DNA of 17,651 bases, taken from contig NW_003148771.1 in assembly GCF_000003605.2 (NCBI RefSeq), positions 79,020 to 96,670 on the forward strand, given 5' to 3'. The position numbers were made by a program, and so were the translations under genes. The notes beneath the pieces were generated by a model. That model worked only from the letters and a program-made list of their open reading frames with translations. It was not told the DNA's origin and searched no databases. How positions within the stretch are numbered: position 1 is the first letter of the stretch; the number at the start of each line of letters is the position of its first letter. This document shows positions 1-8,603 of the stretch, piece after piece. The DNA is from Saccoglossus kowalevskii. Taxonomy: Eukaryota > Hemichordata > Enteropneusta > Harrimaniidae.

Positions 1-276
1 AATTCTTATCATACTGATTGTTATATTAATAATAGTCGTCATTGGTAAGTAGCGTTTGTGGTAATTTGTTACAATGACAACTGTACGTTGACGTGAAATA
101 TTGTAGACATGAGCAATTGTGCAATCTTCTATCATTCAGAATGTAGAAATACTATTACTCATCGTTTTTGTGTCAAAATTATTATTTTCAACACTTTCTT
201 CGACAATAGTTACCCCTTTTCAGTGCCAAGGAGGAAACAACAACGTACCAGGTATGGAAAGAAAACGACAAAATGA
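1..276 (+). CDS. 3' end of an upstream gene: hydrophobic segment plus short basic tail (two exons, partial)
   Basis: Bases 2-43 read as 14 consecutive hydrophobic residues (mostly I, L, V) and stop at a consensus donor GTAAGT at 45. An acceptor (cccttttcag, ending 223) restores the same frame. The second exon, 224-276, encodes a basic tail beginning V-P-R-R-K-Q-Q-R and ends at TGA 274-276. The 179-base intron is typical of this window. A membrane helix followed by a short positively charged tail is how many type I membrane proteins end, hephaestin included, so a tandem relative of the multicopper oxidase further right is possible. That link is inference: nothing visible identifies the family, and the exon is cut by the window edge. 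The poor codon complexity of the hydrophobic stretch leaves chance open. Confidence 0.4.
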
Positions 277-864
277 AGCGTTGGTATTATATCATAAATA
301 ATATAATTTGAATATGTATATATTAAAAATACTATAAAAATGCACGAAGTCTATGGATACGATAGATGTGCACAGGGAATGACTTCTAATATATGACTTC
401 ATAATAGAGCACGTACGTACGTAGAGCACGTACCATTGCTAGATCGGTCAAAACAGGATAATATACACCACTTAGCTGCACGTATCGTTCATACAGAGAG
501 TCAATATGCAGAATGTAGTCATGCCAGTGCTACAGATTATTGGCTAAAACCAAAGATAACGCGTGGTATGGCAGAAAGTTGTTGACCTAGGGATACCAAT
601 TCGTAGTAGTAGTGTAGTGTAGTGTAGTGTAGTGTAGTGTAGTGTAGTGTAGTGTAGTGTAGTGTAGTGTAGTGTAGTGTAGTGTAGTGTAGTGTAGTGT
701 AGTGTAGTGTACATGTTGTTTTGTTTTATGCTATTTGACTTGTGAGTTGTCGTTTGTTTAAAGATATACGGCTGGTTATGATATTCCCATCATACGCTTT
801 TCAAATCATACCATAGAATTACACGAGTTGTGCTAAATTATAATTATTTCAATCGATACGTTAG
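277..864. other. Intergenic or 5' region without a recognised exon
   Basis: Between the putative upstream stop and the first sulfatase exon I see no convincing coding sequence, only short ATG frames. The AGTGT microsatellite lies inside. The sulfatase signal-peptide exon should be here or be missing; no ATG frame with a phase-compatible donor was found. Confidence 0.5.
609..710. repeat. Perfect pentanucleotide microsatellite (AGTGT)20
   Basis: An uninterrupted period-5 tract of AGTGT, twenty full copies (611-710) plus two bases. The left border grades through AGT triplets and the right border is abrupt (acatg). No interruptions suggests recent slippage. It lies about 150 bases upstream of the first sulfatase exon. 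Confidence 0.97.
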
Positions 865-1019
865 GGAACAAACAACCACATAGTTTTGCTACTAGCAGAT
901 GACCTTGTTTGGAATGACGTAGGATGGCACAACTCTGATCTCAAGATGCCGATTCTCAATCAACTCGCCGTCGATGGCGTTATATTCAATCAGACGTATG
1001 TCCAGCCTTTATGTACACC
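865..1019 (+). CDS. Sulfatase exon with first metal-binding aspartates and formylglycine cysteine
   Basis: The acceptor is gttag ending at 864 and the donor GTAAGT starts at 1020. The frame opens [13 protein letters not shown] and continues through W-N-D-V-G-W-H-N. The cysteine to be oxidised to formylglycine is the TGT at 1012-1014, followed by T and the first two bases of P. Confidence 0.85.
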
Positions 1020-3090
1020 GTAAGTAATAACACTGTTACTGTCACCGCAATGTAGTTAATGTTGTCTGGTCAACTAATTATATCAATATGCGTCAATATA
1101 AGATTTGATTTCAAATTCCCAGGTATATTCCCAATATTTCGGCGATTTGCTTCAATTCAACTACTAATGTGCTGCTTCAACCTCAACGCTAAATTAGTTT
1201 CTATGCTCAATTTTCTGGTCTGATGTACAAGCGTATTTCATTCTTCAGATCAAGAAGTGCACTAATGACGGGATTATATCCGTTTAAAACAGGAACTCAG
1301 GTAATACATTGTTTAATTGCAACGCAATTTATTCTGCAACGCAGATAACATGGTACTTATATAGTGCTTTACGTTGATCGATTTTCTACGTTTTAATATA
1401 TGCTAAGGTGTACGATGTGCAAAATCTATTCATATACAATTTGAACCAGGTAAATTCTGTCATTTTGGGCCGTTTGGACACAAAATAAATTTGATCAGTG
1501 CATTTTAAGTGCATTATTCTGATTCAATAAATATGATTAGATTTTGTGAATATTTTTACTTTCAGCATCGAATGCTGCTTGGCCTTGAGCCTGGTGGGCT
1601 TCCATTAGAGTTTAAGTTATTACCAGAAAGTCTTAAAGATGTTGGGTATCTAACACATTCTCTCAGGAAGTAAGTAGACATTGCATAAAAACACTAGGTT
1701 CTATATATGAAAAATATATTTAATGTGCTAAATATCACACTTTTCTTACATGGCTTTCCAACTCCAATATGCTAGAAAACGAGTAGTGTTCTTCTAGTAT
1801 AATATATGACACGATCAAATGTCTGCGTTATTGATTTGCAGATGGCATTTAGGATTCTGTAAGAAGGAGTACCTGCCAACTAGCCGTGGCTTTGATTCGC
1901 ATTATGGATCACTATTAGGAGGAACCAACCCTTGGACTAAAGTGGGCAACTTGTTTGTACCAGGATGTAAGTTCACAGAAGTATGAGTAATGAAATATTT
2001 GGGCTGAAAACATTGTTTTTTTTTTACGTCAAACCAATGTGTGTTCATTATTATATATGCATGATTCTATGCAAGCACATAAAGACAATGTTTGGATTGT
2101 TTAGTCAGGTTTTCAGTGCATGATTCATACCACAGTTATAATTTGTATCAAAGTACGGTGTCACGAATGTACGAATAAAAAAGTTTCTATTGATATTTAG
2201 TCTATATATTTATTCGAGGTATGACATGCTTATATAACTTATTTAAACTATAATGGTGGATACATCCAGAGTAAATATACAACTGTAGTGACATTGTTTT
2301 CTATTTGATTTATAAACTAAACACATGACTCATTTGATATTGTTGTTTTTAAAATAGTTGTTTTTAGTTTGACTTCTATGGGAGTTTTTTTGTGGTATTA
2401 TTCAGTTTTGCATGATTTTATAACTGAAAATACGTGAATTGAAGTACCATGCATGCAATTGTTATCTAAACAAAAACAATTTAGACATTTTACAAACTCG
2501 AGTCCACTCGTAGTCAAAAGTACAACAATCCAGTCACACAAGTCTATATTTACTAGTGCATTTTGCTATTTTAATTTTTCTGTATATGGTTATACAGTAC
2601 TGGAGACTAATATCATTATAATATATTTTGCTGTATTTATATTTCGTTTTCCATCACAACTTGGTTAGTAACTTGGTTGACAGTTTTACTTAGGGGTCGG
2701 GGTCAGTTAACCAAACTTTTAAGTTGTTTTGACTTTCTAGATGATTTCCGTGACAACAGCGGAGTGGTACAACAAAGTGACACCTATCTCACAGTGAGTA
2801 AAGAAAAACAAGAATAGTATAACAAGCGGTTGATGTTTTCCATTGGAATGGGTTGTATACGAATCTATAAACAGTTTGACTTCTTTTTTTTAATTTACCT
2901 TTTTATAAGAAATTAGGGAAAGCATACCATTTTTATTTCCAAAAAAATTAATCGTGAGGTTTTGCGTACATTCTATCTTTCTTTATCGTTCATGCTTGCT
3001 GAGAGAGCGGCAGAGATAATACTGAGACATTCCAAGGAATATCCATTATACCTGCATATTAATTTGGATGTGTCGCACAAGAATCTTGAG
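865..3090 (+). CDS. Arylsulfatase B-like sulfatase, N-terminal part (six exons, C-terminus missing)
   Basis: Type I sulfatase, a formylglycine-dependent hydrolase of sulfate esters, normally lysosomal or secreted. Exons: 865-1019, 1249-1300, 1566-1669, 1842-1966, 2741-2793 and 3004-3090. They join in phase without a stop to give about 192 residues. Visible family landmarks are the metal-binding L-L-L-A-D-D near residues 8-13, the formylglycine motif C-T-P-S-R across the first splice, the K-W-H-L-G-F segment at the exon 3/4 junction, R-G-F-D after it, and Y-D-F-R-D-N at the exon 4/5 junction. Arylsulfatases B, I and J are around 500-600 residues, so more than half is absent, including the late D-N-G metal-binding segment. 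No signal-peptide exon was found. The next plus-strand gene starts afresh at 11001 and the intervening DNA is transposon relics, so the gene looks truncated. The frame is nevertheless clean, so decay is recent or the fragment is still spliced into something. Confidence 0.85.
1249..1300 (+). CDS. Sulfatase exon completing the C-T-P-S-R motif
   Basis: It starts after ttcttcag and ends at CAG|GTAATA. It contributes [11 protein letters not shown], the canonical continuation of the sulfatase signature. The intron therefore splits the active-site motif inside the proline codon. Confidence 0.88.
1566..1669 (+). CDS. Sulfatase exon leading to the K-W-H-L-G segment
   Basis: The acceptor is tttcag at 1565 and the donor GTAAGT at 1670. 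It encodes H-R-M-L-L-G, then G-L-P-L-E and D-V-G-Y-L-T-H-S, matching the family segment between the signature and the K-W-H-x-G motif. It ends in phase 2, which exon 4 completes. Confidence 0.85.
1842..1966 (+). CDS. Sulfatase exon with K-W-H-L-G-F and R-G-F-D motifs
   Basis: It follows atttgcag and ends at the donor GTAAGT at 1967. It completes K-W-H-L-G-F, with the conserved active-site lysine and histidine, then L-P-T-S-R-G-F-D and G-S-L-L-G-G, all typical of arylsulfatase B. The 774-base intron that follows holds nothing recognisable. Confidence 0.87.
1967..2740 (+). other. Sulfatase intron 4, no recognisable content
   Basis: AT-rich sequence with only short open frames. I see no exon, repeat or transposon motif. 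Confidence 0.5.
2741..2793 (+). CDS. Sulfatase short exon (Y-D-F-R-D-N)
   Basis: Flanked by tttctag and ACA|GTGAGT. Joined to exon 4 it gives Y-D-F-R-D-N-S-G, a segment typical of the arylsulfatase B/I/J group. It is 53 bases and ends in phase 0. Confidence 0.75.
3004..3090 (+). CDS. Sulfatase exon, diverged (A-E-I-I-L-R-H to H-K-N-L-E)
   Basis: A pyrimidine-rich stretch precedes gctgag at 3003, and GTAATC follows 3090. The frame gives R-A-A-E-I-I-L-R-H, then P-L-Y-L-H-I and a conserved-position histidine in S-H-K-N-L-E. Family members have a more constant sequence here (P-L-F-L-Y then V-H-A-P-L), so this is the least conserved exon. The acceptor choice is uncertain, because upstream in-frame sequence also stays open. 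Confidence 0.6.
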
Positions 3091-3365
3091 GTAATCACTC
3101 TCTGTAAAAAATACAATTATCAATAATTTGATTGTTGAAATCCATAAATATCAGATAGTTATTTGATCACAGTCGATAAGATGGACGCAAATGACTAGAA
3201 CGCGCTAAGAGGCACAGATAACGATTTTATTGTTAGTTTCTGCTGTAAATGCATGCATGTGATAAATAGGATATACACATTTTTGATGAAACTATAATAC
3301 CTCATTTTTTATATAATATTTTTGTAATATGTGTGTGTGTGAAGCGTTGTATTCCGATATTGCAG

Positions 3366-3389
3366 ACAACCGAACCAGAAAATTTTATG
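3366..3389 (+). other. Possible 24-base micro-exon of the sulfatase
   Basis: A pyrimidine-rich tract and ttgcag precede it and GTATGA follows. It is phase 0 on both sides and would add T-T-E-P-E-N-F-M after the last clear exon. The length is too short to test for homology by eye. Confidence 0.2.
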
Positions 3390-3390
3390 G

Positions 3391-4158
3391 TATGAAATGT
3401 TGTTGTAACTTAGAGGTCCAAGCAATAGCATTAATAATACATTCATATTCGTGTTTGAAAAGGTGAACAATAAAAACTGTCAAACAACATCCATAGTTGT
3501 TCTATAAGAAACAGTTCCATCACACCATTATAATCCCAGACACTTCAATACACCACAGATCATTACATCAGTGCATCTGTTTACTTTGTTGCGGTCTTTA
3601 AAATATTCCCGGTATTTCCCATGTCAATGTGCAAATGAGCAAACAAACATTATCCCATTTGTTTATTTGGTGTCTGAGTAGTATTCCGCGGGATACCTTC
3701 ACATGTGTACAAAAATACATTATTGTGATTACGACAAGTCATAATTTTAAATATAATCAGATAAGGCATACAACTGTGGATGGAGCGCAAGGATGTGTAC
3801 TAAGGTTTTCATGTCGGGCCTAGTCAGGTTATAGTCCGTTTTTCAAAATTTGTCGACCAGTTGGGTAATCACAAGAATCTGGCGAGAAGATTTCACAGAA
3901 TAGCATACAGTAGACGACTCGAAGTAATATGTACGGGAATCAATCTACCTCATAAAATATAAGTGAAAGCATCGCTACTGGATAACCAATCCAATTCTTT
4001 CAGTACAGTTGATGGGCTCAGGGGTGCCTCTTTTTTTAGCGAGGGAGATTGAGTAACATTAGGAGGTAGCATAGTATTACGTATATTGTTCTCGTTGCAA
4101 GAAATCCCACGTGTCTTACATTCTGATTTAACTAGCATCTATTTTCTTTCTGATTAGC
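3391..4158. other. No recognisable gene between sulfatase remnant and LTR element
   Basis: I looked here for the missing sulfatase C-terminal half on the plus strand and did not find it. The open frames present are short and resemble no family I know. Confidence 0.5.
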
Positions 4159-5038
4159 TGTCACAGTGTAATGCCTGTTTATTGCAATTGAGAGGGCCAC
4201 GCACAGAACTCACACTTTACAGGGGGTTCTTTCACTGCTAGTATGGGGTAGACAAGAAAATAGTACTGGAAATGAAATACACATACGCCAAAATATCGGG
4301 ATAAAGCTCCTGGCTTTAATAACTCTCAAAATAATTACAAGAAATTAAGCACAGAAAAATACAATGAATAAAGTCACTAAAATAGGGGATTGCTTAGGGA
4401 AGTGTGCATTGGTGATAACTCACAGTTCCAGAATGTATTATTGGACGACAGCTTCTGCAACACAACAACGGAGAAATACAGGAGTCTTGCTTGCAGAGGA
4501 ACGCTGGTATTCTGGAGGGCACCGCTGGAAGCAGGAGATCGCAGAGCAGTTTATACAAGTCTCACAGAATGATGGTTGTAGCCTGTAATATCGTATCATA
4601 GCAGAACACACAGGAAAGCACGTTGAAGTGACGGACACCAAGTTGAAATGATCCATACCAAACTGTCGTCAGTCTGTCCAATTTATAGGCAGTGACACCA
4701 CCTGGGTTTCCACATGAGCCAATCAGAATGTAATCTTGCTAGCAGCTGTGTCACGTAGACCACTTAGTAGATCATAAACATCCTTTGTTGTTCAAATAAC
4801 AGCAAACCTGGTAGATTCCAATTCTCCTTCCGAAGTTGTAAACAGCCTTTGTTATGTAAATTACAAGCACACCTGTTAGAACCCACTGTCCTTCCAGAGT
4901 TGAAAACAAGTATGATCTGTGAATCACCTTTTTGACAGTTATCACAATGCACACCGTTTCTTCCCATGATTTCATGCACACTTCCATTTGCAGGGTTTGA
5001 GGTAATATGACAAAAACATGAAATAAAAGATGCTGACA
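4159..5038 (+). repeat. Probable 5' LTR of the gypsy-like element
   Basis: The right end is well supported: TGACA at 5034-5038 lies five bases before the primer-binding site. The left end is tentative, set where TGTCA at 4159 gives a 5-base terminal inverted match. An AATAAA lies at 4367-4372 and an AT-rich attta-tag box near 4681. With no 3' LTR to align, the length of about 880 bases is only an estimate. The short open frames inside on both strands resemble no protein. Confidence 0.5.
4782..4908 (+). repeat. Imperfect tandem duplication (about 64-bp unit) inside the LTR
   Basis: Copy one at 4782-4845 and copy two at 4846-4908 both run from cctttgtt through a central acctg, then ctccttcc or gtccttcc, to agttg-aaac. 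They differ at many positions, so the duplication is old, like the enhancer-type repeats found in some LTRs. Confidence 0.65.
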
Positions 5039-5043
5039 CATTT

Positions 5044-5061
5044 TGGTGTCAGAAGTGGGAT
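5044..5061 (+). other. Primer-binding site, complementary to tRNA-Leu 3' end
   Basis: The 18 bases tggtgtcagaagtgggat are the exact complement of a metazoan tRNA-Leu (CAA type) 3' end including its CCA. Position just after the LTR and starting with TGG is diagnostic for LTR-element minus-strand priming. Confidence 0.85.
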
Positions 5062-5231
5062 TGTAATTCTGTTTTGGATTTTATTGTCAGTAATCACTTG
5101 ACTAAATTGACTGTTCCGTAACTGCTCAGGTCTAGAGAACACGGTGTTGTCAGACCAGATTGTACTGCTAGGTAGACATTTAATTGTTTTATTTAATAAT
5201 ACTGATTTACTTGATTTACACTTTTTCAAGC

Positions 5232-6300
5232 ATGGATATTTTTATTGAACTTGAAGAGTTAGGCAGTAGATTAGGGTATAAGGGATAAGAGCTGACTCAA
5301 TTTATGAGGACAGAGCGTGAGAAGAGAGAACATGAGAAGAAAGAGAGAGAGAGCGTGAGGAGAGGGATGAGAGAGCAGCCAAACGTGAGGCTGAAAGGTT
5401 GTAAAATGAGCGTGAGGCTGAAAGGTTGAAAATTGAACGTGAGGAAAGAGACAGAGAATGTGAGGCAATAGAAAGAGAGAGAGAGCGGGACCGTGAAGAG
5501 AAAGAAAAAATAAGACAGCATGAACTTGAAGTGTTGAGATTACGTGCGGAAGCTAATTGTCAAAATGGAGGCTTAGAACAGTTGGCACAGTCCATTGTTA
5601 GTTCTAAGGGTCCAAAGCTACCTTTGTTTGATGAGACTAGAGACAAAATGGATACATTTATTTTAAGATTCGAGCGATTTGCTAAAACTCAGAAATGGCC
5701 GCGTTGGGTTATGTATCTTAGTGCATTATTGACAGGCAAAGCATTGTATGTGTTTTCTGCATTGTCTGCAGCAGAGTCCATTGATTACAATGTTGTAAAG
5801 GCAGCTTTGTTGAAGCGTTATGATATAAATGAAGAAGGTTATAGAAAGAAATTTCGAACGAGTAGGGCAGAAGGTGGGGAGAGCATTTCACAATTTGCAG
5901 CTAGAATGAGTAGTTAATTTGGTCGTTCGTTGAGCTGGCTGAAGTTGGTAGGAGTGATGATGGAGCTAAGGACTTAGTGATGAGAGACCAATTGATGAGT
6001 ACTTTTGGTAATGAGTTGCCTATTTTCATAGGTGAAAGGTCACCCAAGCCAGTTAAGGAAATGGCTGAATTAGCTGATAAGTCTAGAGATGCACGTAGAC
6101 AGACAGGTAGTAAAAATCTGAAATCCAGTCAGTTTCAAGGTGGTAGTCTATATCAGAAAGGACAGCCCTGGAACACAAGTCAGAAAGGTAAAGAACAGGG
6201 TAGATTTGGTCAGTCTAAGCCAGGCTGTTATGTTTGTGGTGATCCAAGTCACGCTGCTGTTAGTTGTCCAAAGCGATTCACAGGAAGTCAGTGCTACATG
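5232..6300 (+). pseudogene. Broken gag of the gypsy-like element
   Basis: The frame opens with ATG at 5232 and is stopped by TAA at 5286-5288. A strongly charged Arg/Glu-rich stretch follows (purine-rich DNA, roughly 5305-5525), with a frame change before 5426. The next frame holds the capsid-like region: P-K-L-P-L-F-D-E, F-I-L-R-F-E-R-F, L-S-A-L-L-T-G-K-A-L, and L-L-K-R-Y-D. It stops at 5915-5917. A third frame (about 5940-6309) continues to a retroviral zinc knuckle, C-x2-C-x4-H-x4-C at 6226-6267. A second cysteine pair, C-Y-M-C, follows but its frame ends at once. The gag would package element RNA; here it cannot be made as one protein. Confidence 0.85.
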
Positions 6301-6826
6301 TGTAGTTCATGAAATTGCAGATGAAAGTAGGCATCCATGTTTACAGGGACGAGATAGAGTTGAGTTGAAATGTGACCATGAGCTGCCAATTGCCAGTGTT
6401 GCACCAGTTAATAGGATGGTGAGTGGTATGCCTGTTCAAGGCTTTATTGGCAGTACTGAAATAGAGGTCCTGCGTGATCGTGGGTGTAGTTTGGTTGTAG
6501 TACGTAGAGAGTTGGTAGAGGTTAGTCAATTGACTGGGGAGAGTCGTACCTGTGTAATGATGGATGGTACATGTCGGAAAGCCCCAGTAGCTAGACTATA
6601 TATAGATACACCCTACTATATTGGTGAGGTCGAGGCACTGTGTATGAGGACCCCAGAGTATGATCTTATTGTTGGTAATATTAGTGGAGCTAGGGAGCCC
6701 AAGGATCCTGATATTGGTTGGAAGCTAGGTTTAGCTCATGAGATAGGCATGGTGAGGTTAGTTCGCCCTCGGGTGGTGAACATAGTACTCCTTCGAATGA
6801 TGGGACTAGCGTGCCCTCTGGGGTGA
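6293..6826 (+). pseudogene. Retropepsin-like aspartic protease of the gypsy-like element, catalytic triplet altered
   Basis: The open frame carries V-L-R-D-R-G-C-S at 6467-6490, where functional relatives have D-T-G or D-S-G; the middle position is Arg (CGT 6479-6481). Downstream are A-R-L-Y-I-D-T-P and E-Y-D-L-I-V-G-N-I, which match the second half of the fold in this element group. The frame follows the gag zinc-knuckle region by a frameshift. With the catalytic triplet altered it would not be expected to cut the polyprotein. Confidence 0.75.
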
Positions 6827-6955
6827 AGGTTGTTGTCCTTCGGGTATTGAGACTAGTGTTCCCTCAGGTAATGAAGGTTGTACATCTACTAGTAGTCAGG
6901 CTAGTGTGCCTTATATGGATGAAGGTTGTTCTCCAGGTTGTGAGATAAGAGAACC
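6785..6955 (+). repeat. Imperfect S-V-P-S-G / E-G-C repeats in the protease-integrase linker
   Basis: In the frame used around 6906, going back across a frameshift near 6825, similar blocks recur: T-S-V-P-S-G, E-G-C-C-P-S-G, T-S-V-P-S-G-N-E-G-C, then A-S-V-P-Y-M-D-E-G-C. They are degenerate tandem repeats of roughly 45-60 bases in a low-complexity linker. Confidence 0.5.
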
Positions 6956-7019
6956 TTCAGTTAGTGGGAGTGGTTGTGAACCCTACATTGATTCCAGTCA
7001 GGATGATAGTGTTGATGTT

Positions 7020-8340
7020 GTACAGGTGGTACAGACTAGAGCTCAGAAGTTAGCTGAGAAGAAGCCATTACGTAGGCTTATAGTTCCTGAGTTTAAGGAA
7101 TTGCATAATAAGGTTGATACTAATGGTGGTAAGAAACATATTACTGTGGATGCAGTGCGAGAGGCACAGCAGTCTGATTCCACATTAGAGTGTGCTAAGA
7201 AATGAGTGAGTACAGGTGAGGAGTTGATCACAGGTCGTAACAATCGGACAAGGTTTGTGATGAACAAGGGACTGATGTACAGAGAGTTTCAGTCACCTCA
7301 TGTTGATAGAGGACGTGTGTGTTCTCAATTTGTTGTACCATTGTGTTACCCTGATCAAGTACTAATACTTGCTCATGAATCAGTTGTGGTAGGTCATCTT
7401 GGTGCTAAGAAGACTACAGATGGAATAACACCTCAGTTTTATTGACCTGGTATGCAGGACGATGTTATTAGATATTGCAGGTCATGTGATATATGCCAGA
7501 AGACCACTCCTAGGGGTCGTGTTAGCAAAGTACCATTGGGCGATATGCCTTTGATTGAAGTTCCATTTCAGATGATAGCTATGGATCTGATTGGTCCGAT
7601 CAGTCCCGGGACTGAGAGAGGTCATAGGTACATTTTAACTGTTGTAGACTATGCTTCACGATACCCTGAGGCTGTACTGTGGCATTAAAGAAAATTACTT
7701 CTGAAGTGGTTGCTGATGCATTAGTCAGTATATATAGTAGGGTTGGTGTACCCAAATAAGTTTTAACTGATTTAGGGACACAGTTTTTATCTGACATTAT
7801 GAAGGAAGTGAGTAGAGTGTTGTCTATTAAACAATTAGTAACTACTCCATATCACCCAGCATGTAGTGGTTTGGTTGAGCGGTTTAATGCTACTTTGAAA
7901 AGTATGTTGAAACGTATGTGTCAAGAACGGCCCAAGGATTGGGATAGGTATCTTGACTCAGTATTGTTTGCCTATAGAGAAGCTCCTCAGGAGAGTTTAG
8001 GGTTTTCACCCTTCAATCTTATTTATGGTAGAACAATAACTGGCCTAATGATAATTTTAAGAGAGTTGTGGACAATGGAGACCACTACACCAGAGGTTAA
8101 AACTACATACCAGTATGTCCTGGATTTGCGAAATCGATTTCAAGAGACGTGTAAATTGGCTCAAGCTAAGTTAGCTCAGGCAAAGGTTAGATACAAAAAA
8201 TATTATTACACATTTTTGTTAATTGCCAGGTACTTCATTTGCAGAGCCCTATGATTGTTTTCCTGTTATTATTTACACGCTTGACAATAGGAAAGTAGTC
8301 CACAGTGTGGAAAGTGTCATAAATATAAATATTATACTAT
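7020..8340 (+). pseudogene. Broken integrase of the gypsy-like element, DDE residues still present
   Basis: The linker shows V-Q-T-R-A-Q-K. The zinc-binding domain has H-E-S-V-V-V-G-H and C-R-S-C-D-I-C, that is H-x6-H and C-x2-C. The catalytic residues remain: Asp in M-D-L-I-G-P (7584-7586), Asp in L-T-D-L-G-T-Q-F (7769-7771) and Glu in G-L-V-E-R-F-N (7877-7879). There are exactly 35 residues between the last two, the D-D-35-E spacing. Breaks are TGA at 7201-7205, TGA at 7443-7445, a frameshift near 7680-7688, TAA at 7757-7759 and a frameshift after about 8200. Past the core, the segment with Q-E-S-L-G-F-S-P and then P-G-T-S-F-A-E-P-Y in another frame (about 8225-8340) is the integrase tail. 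Beyond that no homology is visible. Confidence 0.88.
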
Positions 8341-8603
8341 AGAACAGTATATCTCTCTTGGATGATGTAGTGGTCACACTTACGTTTGTGTCTTGGCCAT
8401 GGAATAGCGTGAATTGAACGATGAATTGAGCGTTAGTGACGAGTCAAATCAAATGCCGCGGTAACGTGAAAACTTTTCAAAAGGTAAAAGGTCAACTTTG
8501 AAAAAACGAAAGGGCCACTAGAGGGCGCCACATATCTAACTGTGTTGTGAACCGGCAGCAACACCACTTTGTTTAGGTTCTCTTAGTACATAGCGGACTA
8601 TAT
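8341..8603. other. Non-coding flank between integrase relic and transposase relic
   Basis: No gene is seen. It probably contains the end of the transposon whose transposase lies to the right, but I could not match terminal inverted repeats. A CTCF-like motif lies at 8515-8528. Confidence 0.4.
8515..8528 (+). promoter_or_regulatory. CTCF-consensus-like motif
   Basis: The 14 bases ccactagagggcgc fit every position of the degenerate bilaterian CTCF core (CCASYAGRKGGCRS). One match by sequence alone may be chance or a common transposon end motif. No binding can be inferred. Confidence 0.3.

Larger units (their letters stand above)
4159..8340 (+). mobile_element. Ty3/gypsy-type LTR retrotransposon relic, Gag-PR-IN order (Gmr1-like), 3' part lost
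   Basis: The parts in order are: a 5' LTR, a primer-binding site matching tRNA-Leu, a gag with charged coiled region and one CCHC knuckle, a retropepsin-like protease, a linker with T-R-A-Q, an H2C2 zinc domain, a DDE integrase core and a short integrase tail. Integrase follows protease directly. In ordinary Ty3/gypsy elements reverse transcriptase and RNase H come between them; in the Gmr1-like group described from deuterostomes integrase precedes them. The gag, linker and integrase-tail sequences also resemble that group. Reverse transcriptase should follow 8340, but the DNA there turns into other sequence, and no second LTR is visible. At least five stops or frameshifts break the coding region, so the copy is dead. 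Confidence 0.8.

Noticed and set aside
119-301. Open frame with hydrophobic start on the plus strand
   Set aside because: It lacks an ATG (starts at GTG) and overlaps the better supported exon pair in another frame.
713-741. A short ATG frame (M-L-F-C-F-M-L-F-D) before a GTGAGT donor as the sulfatase signal-peptide exon
   Set aside because: It ends in phase 2 while the first clear sulfatase exon begins in phase 0, and no alternative acceptor fixes this.
4364-5229. Several open frames on both strands
   Set aside because: They lie inside or across the LTR and its border, overlap one another and resemble no protein.
5271-5521. Hydrophobic minus-strand frames
   Set aside because: They are the complement of the purine-rich charged region of gag.
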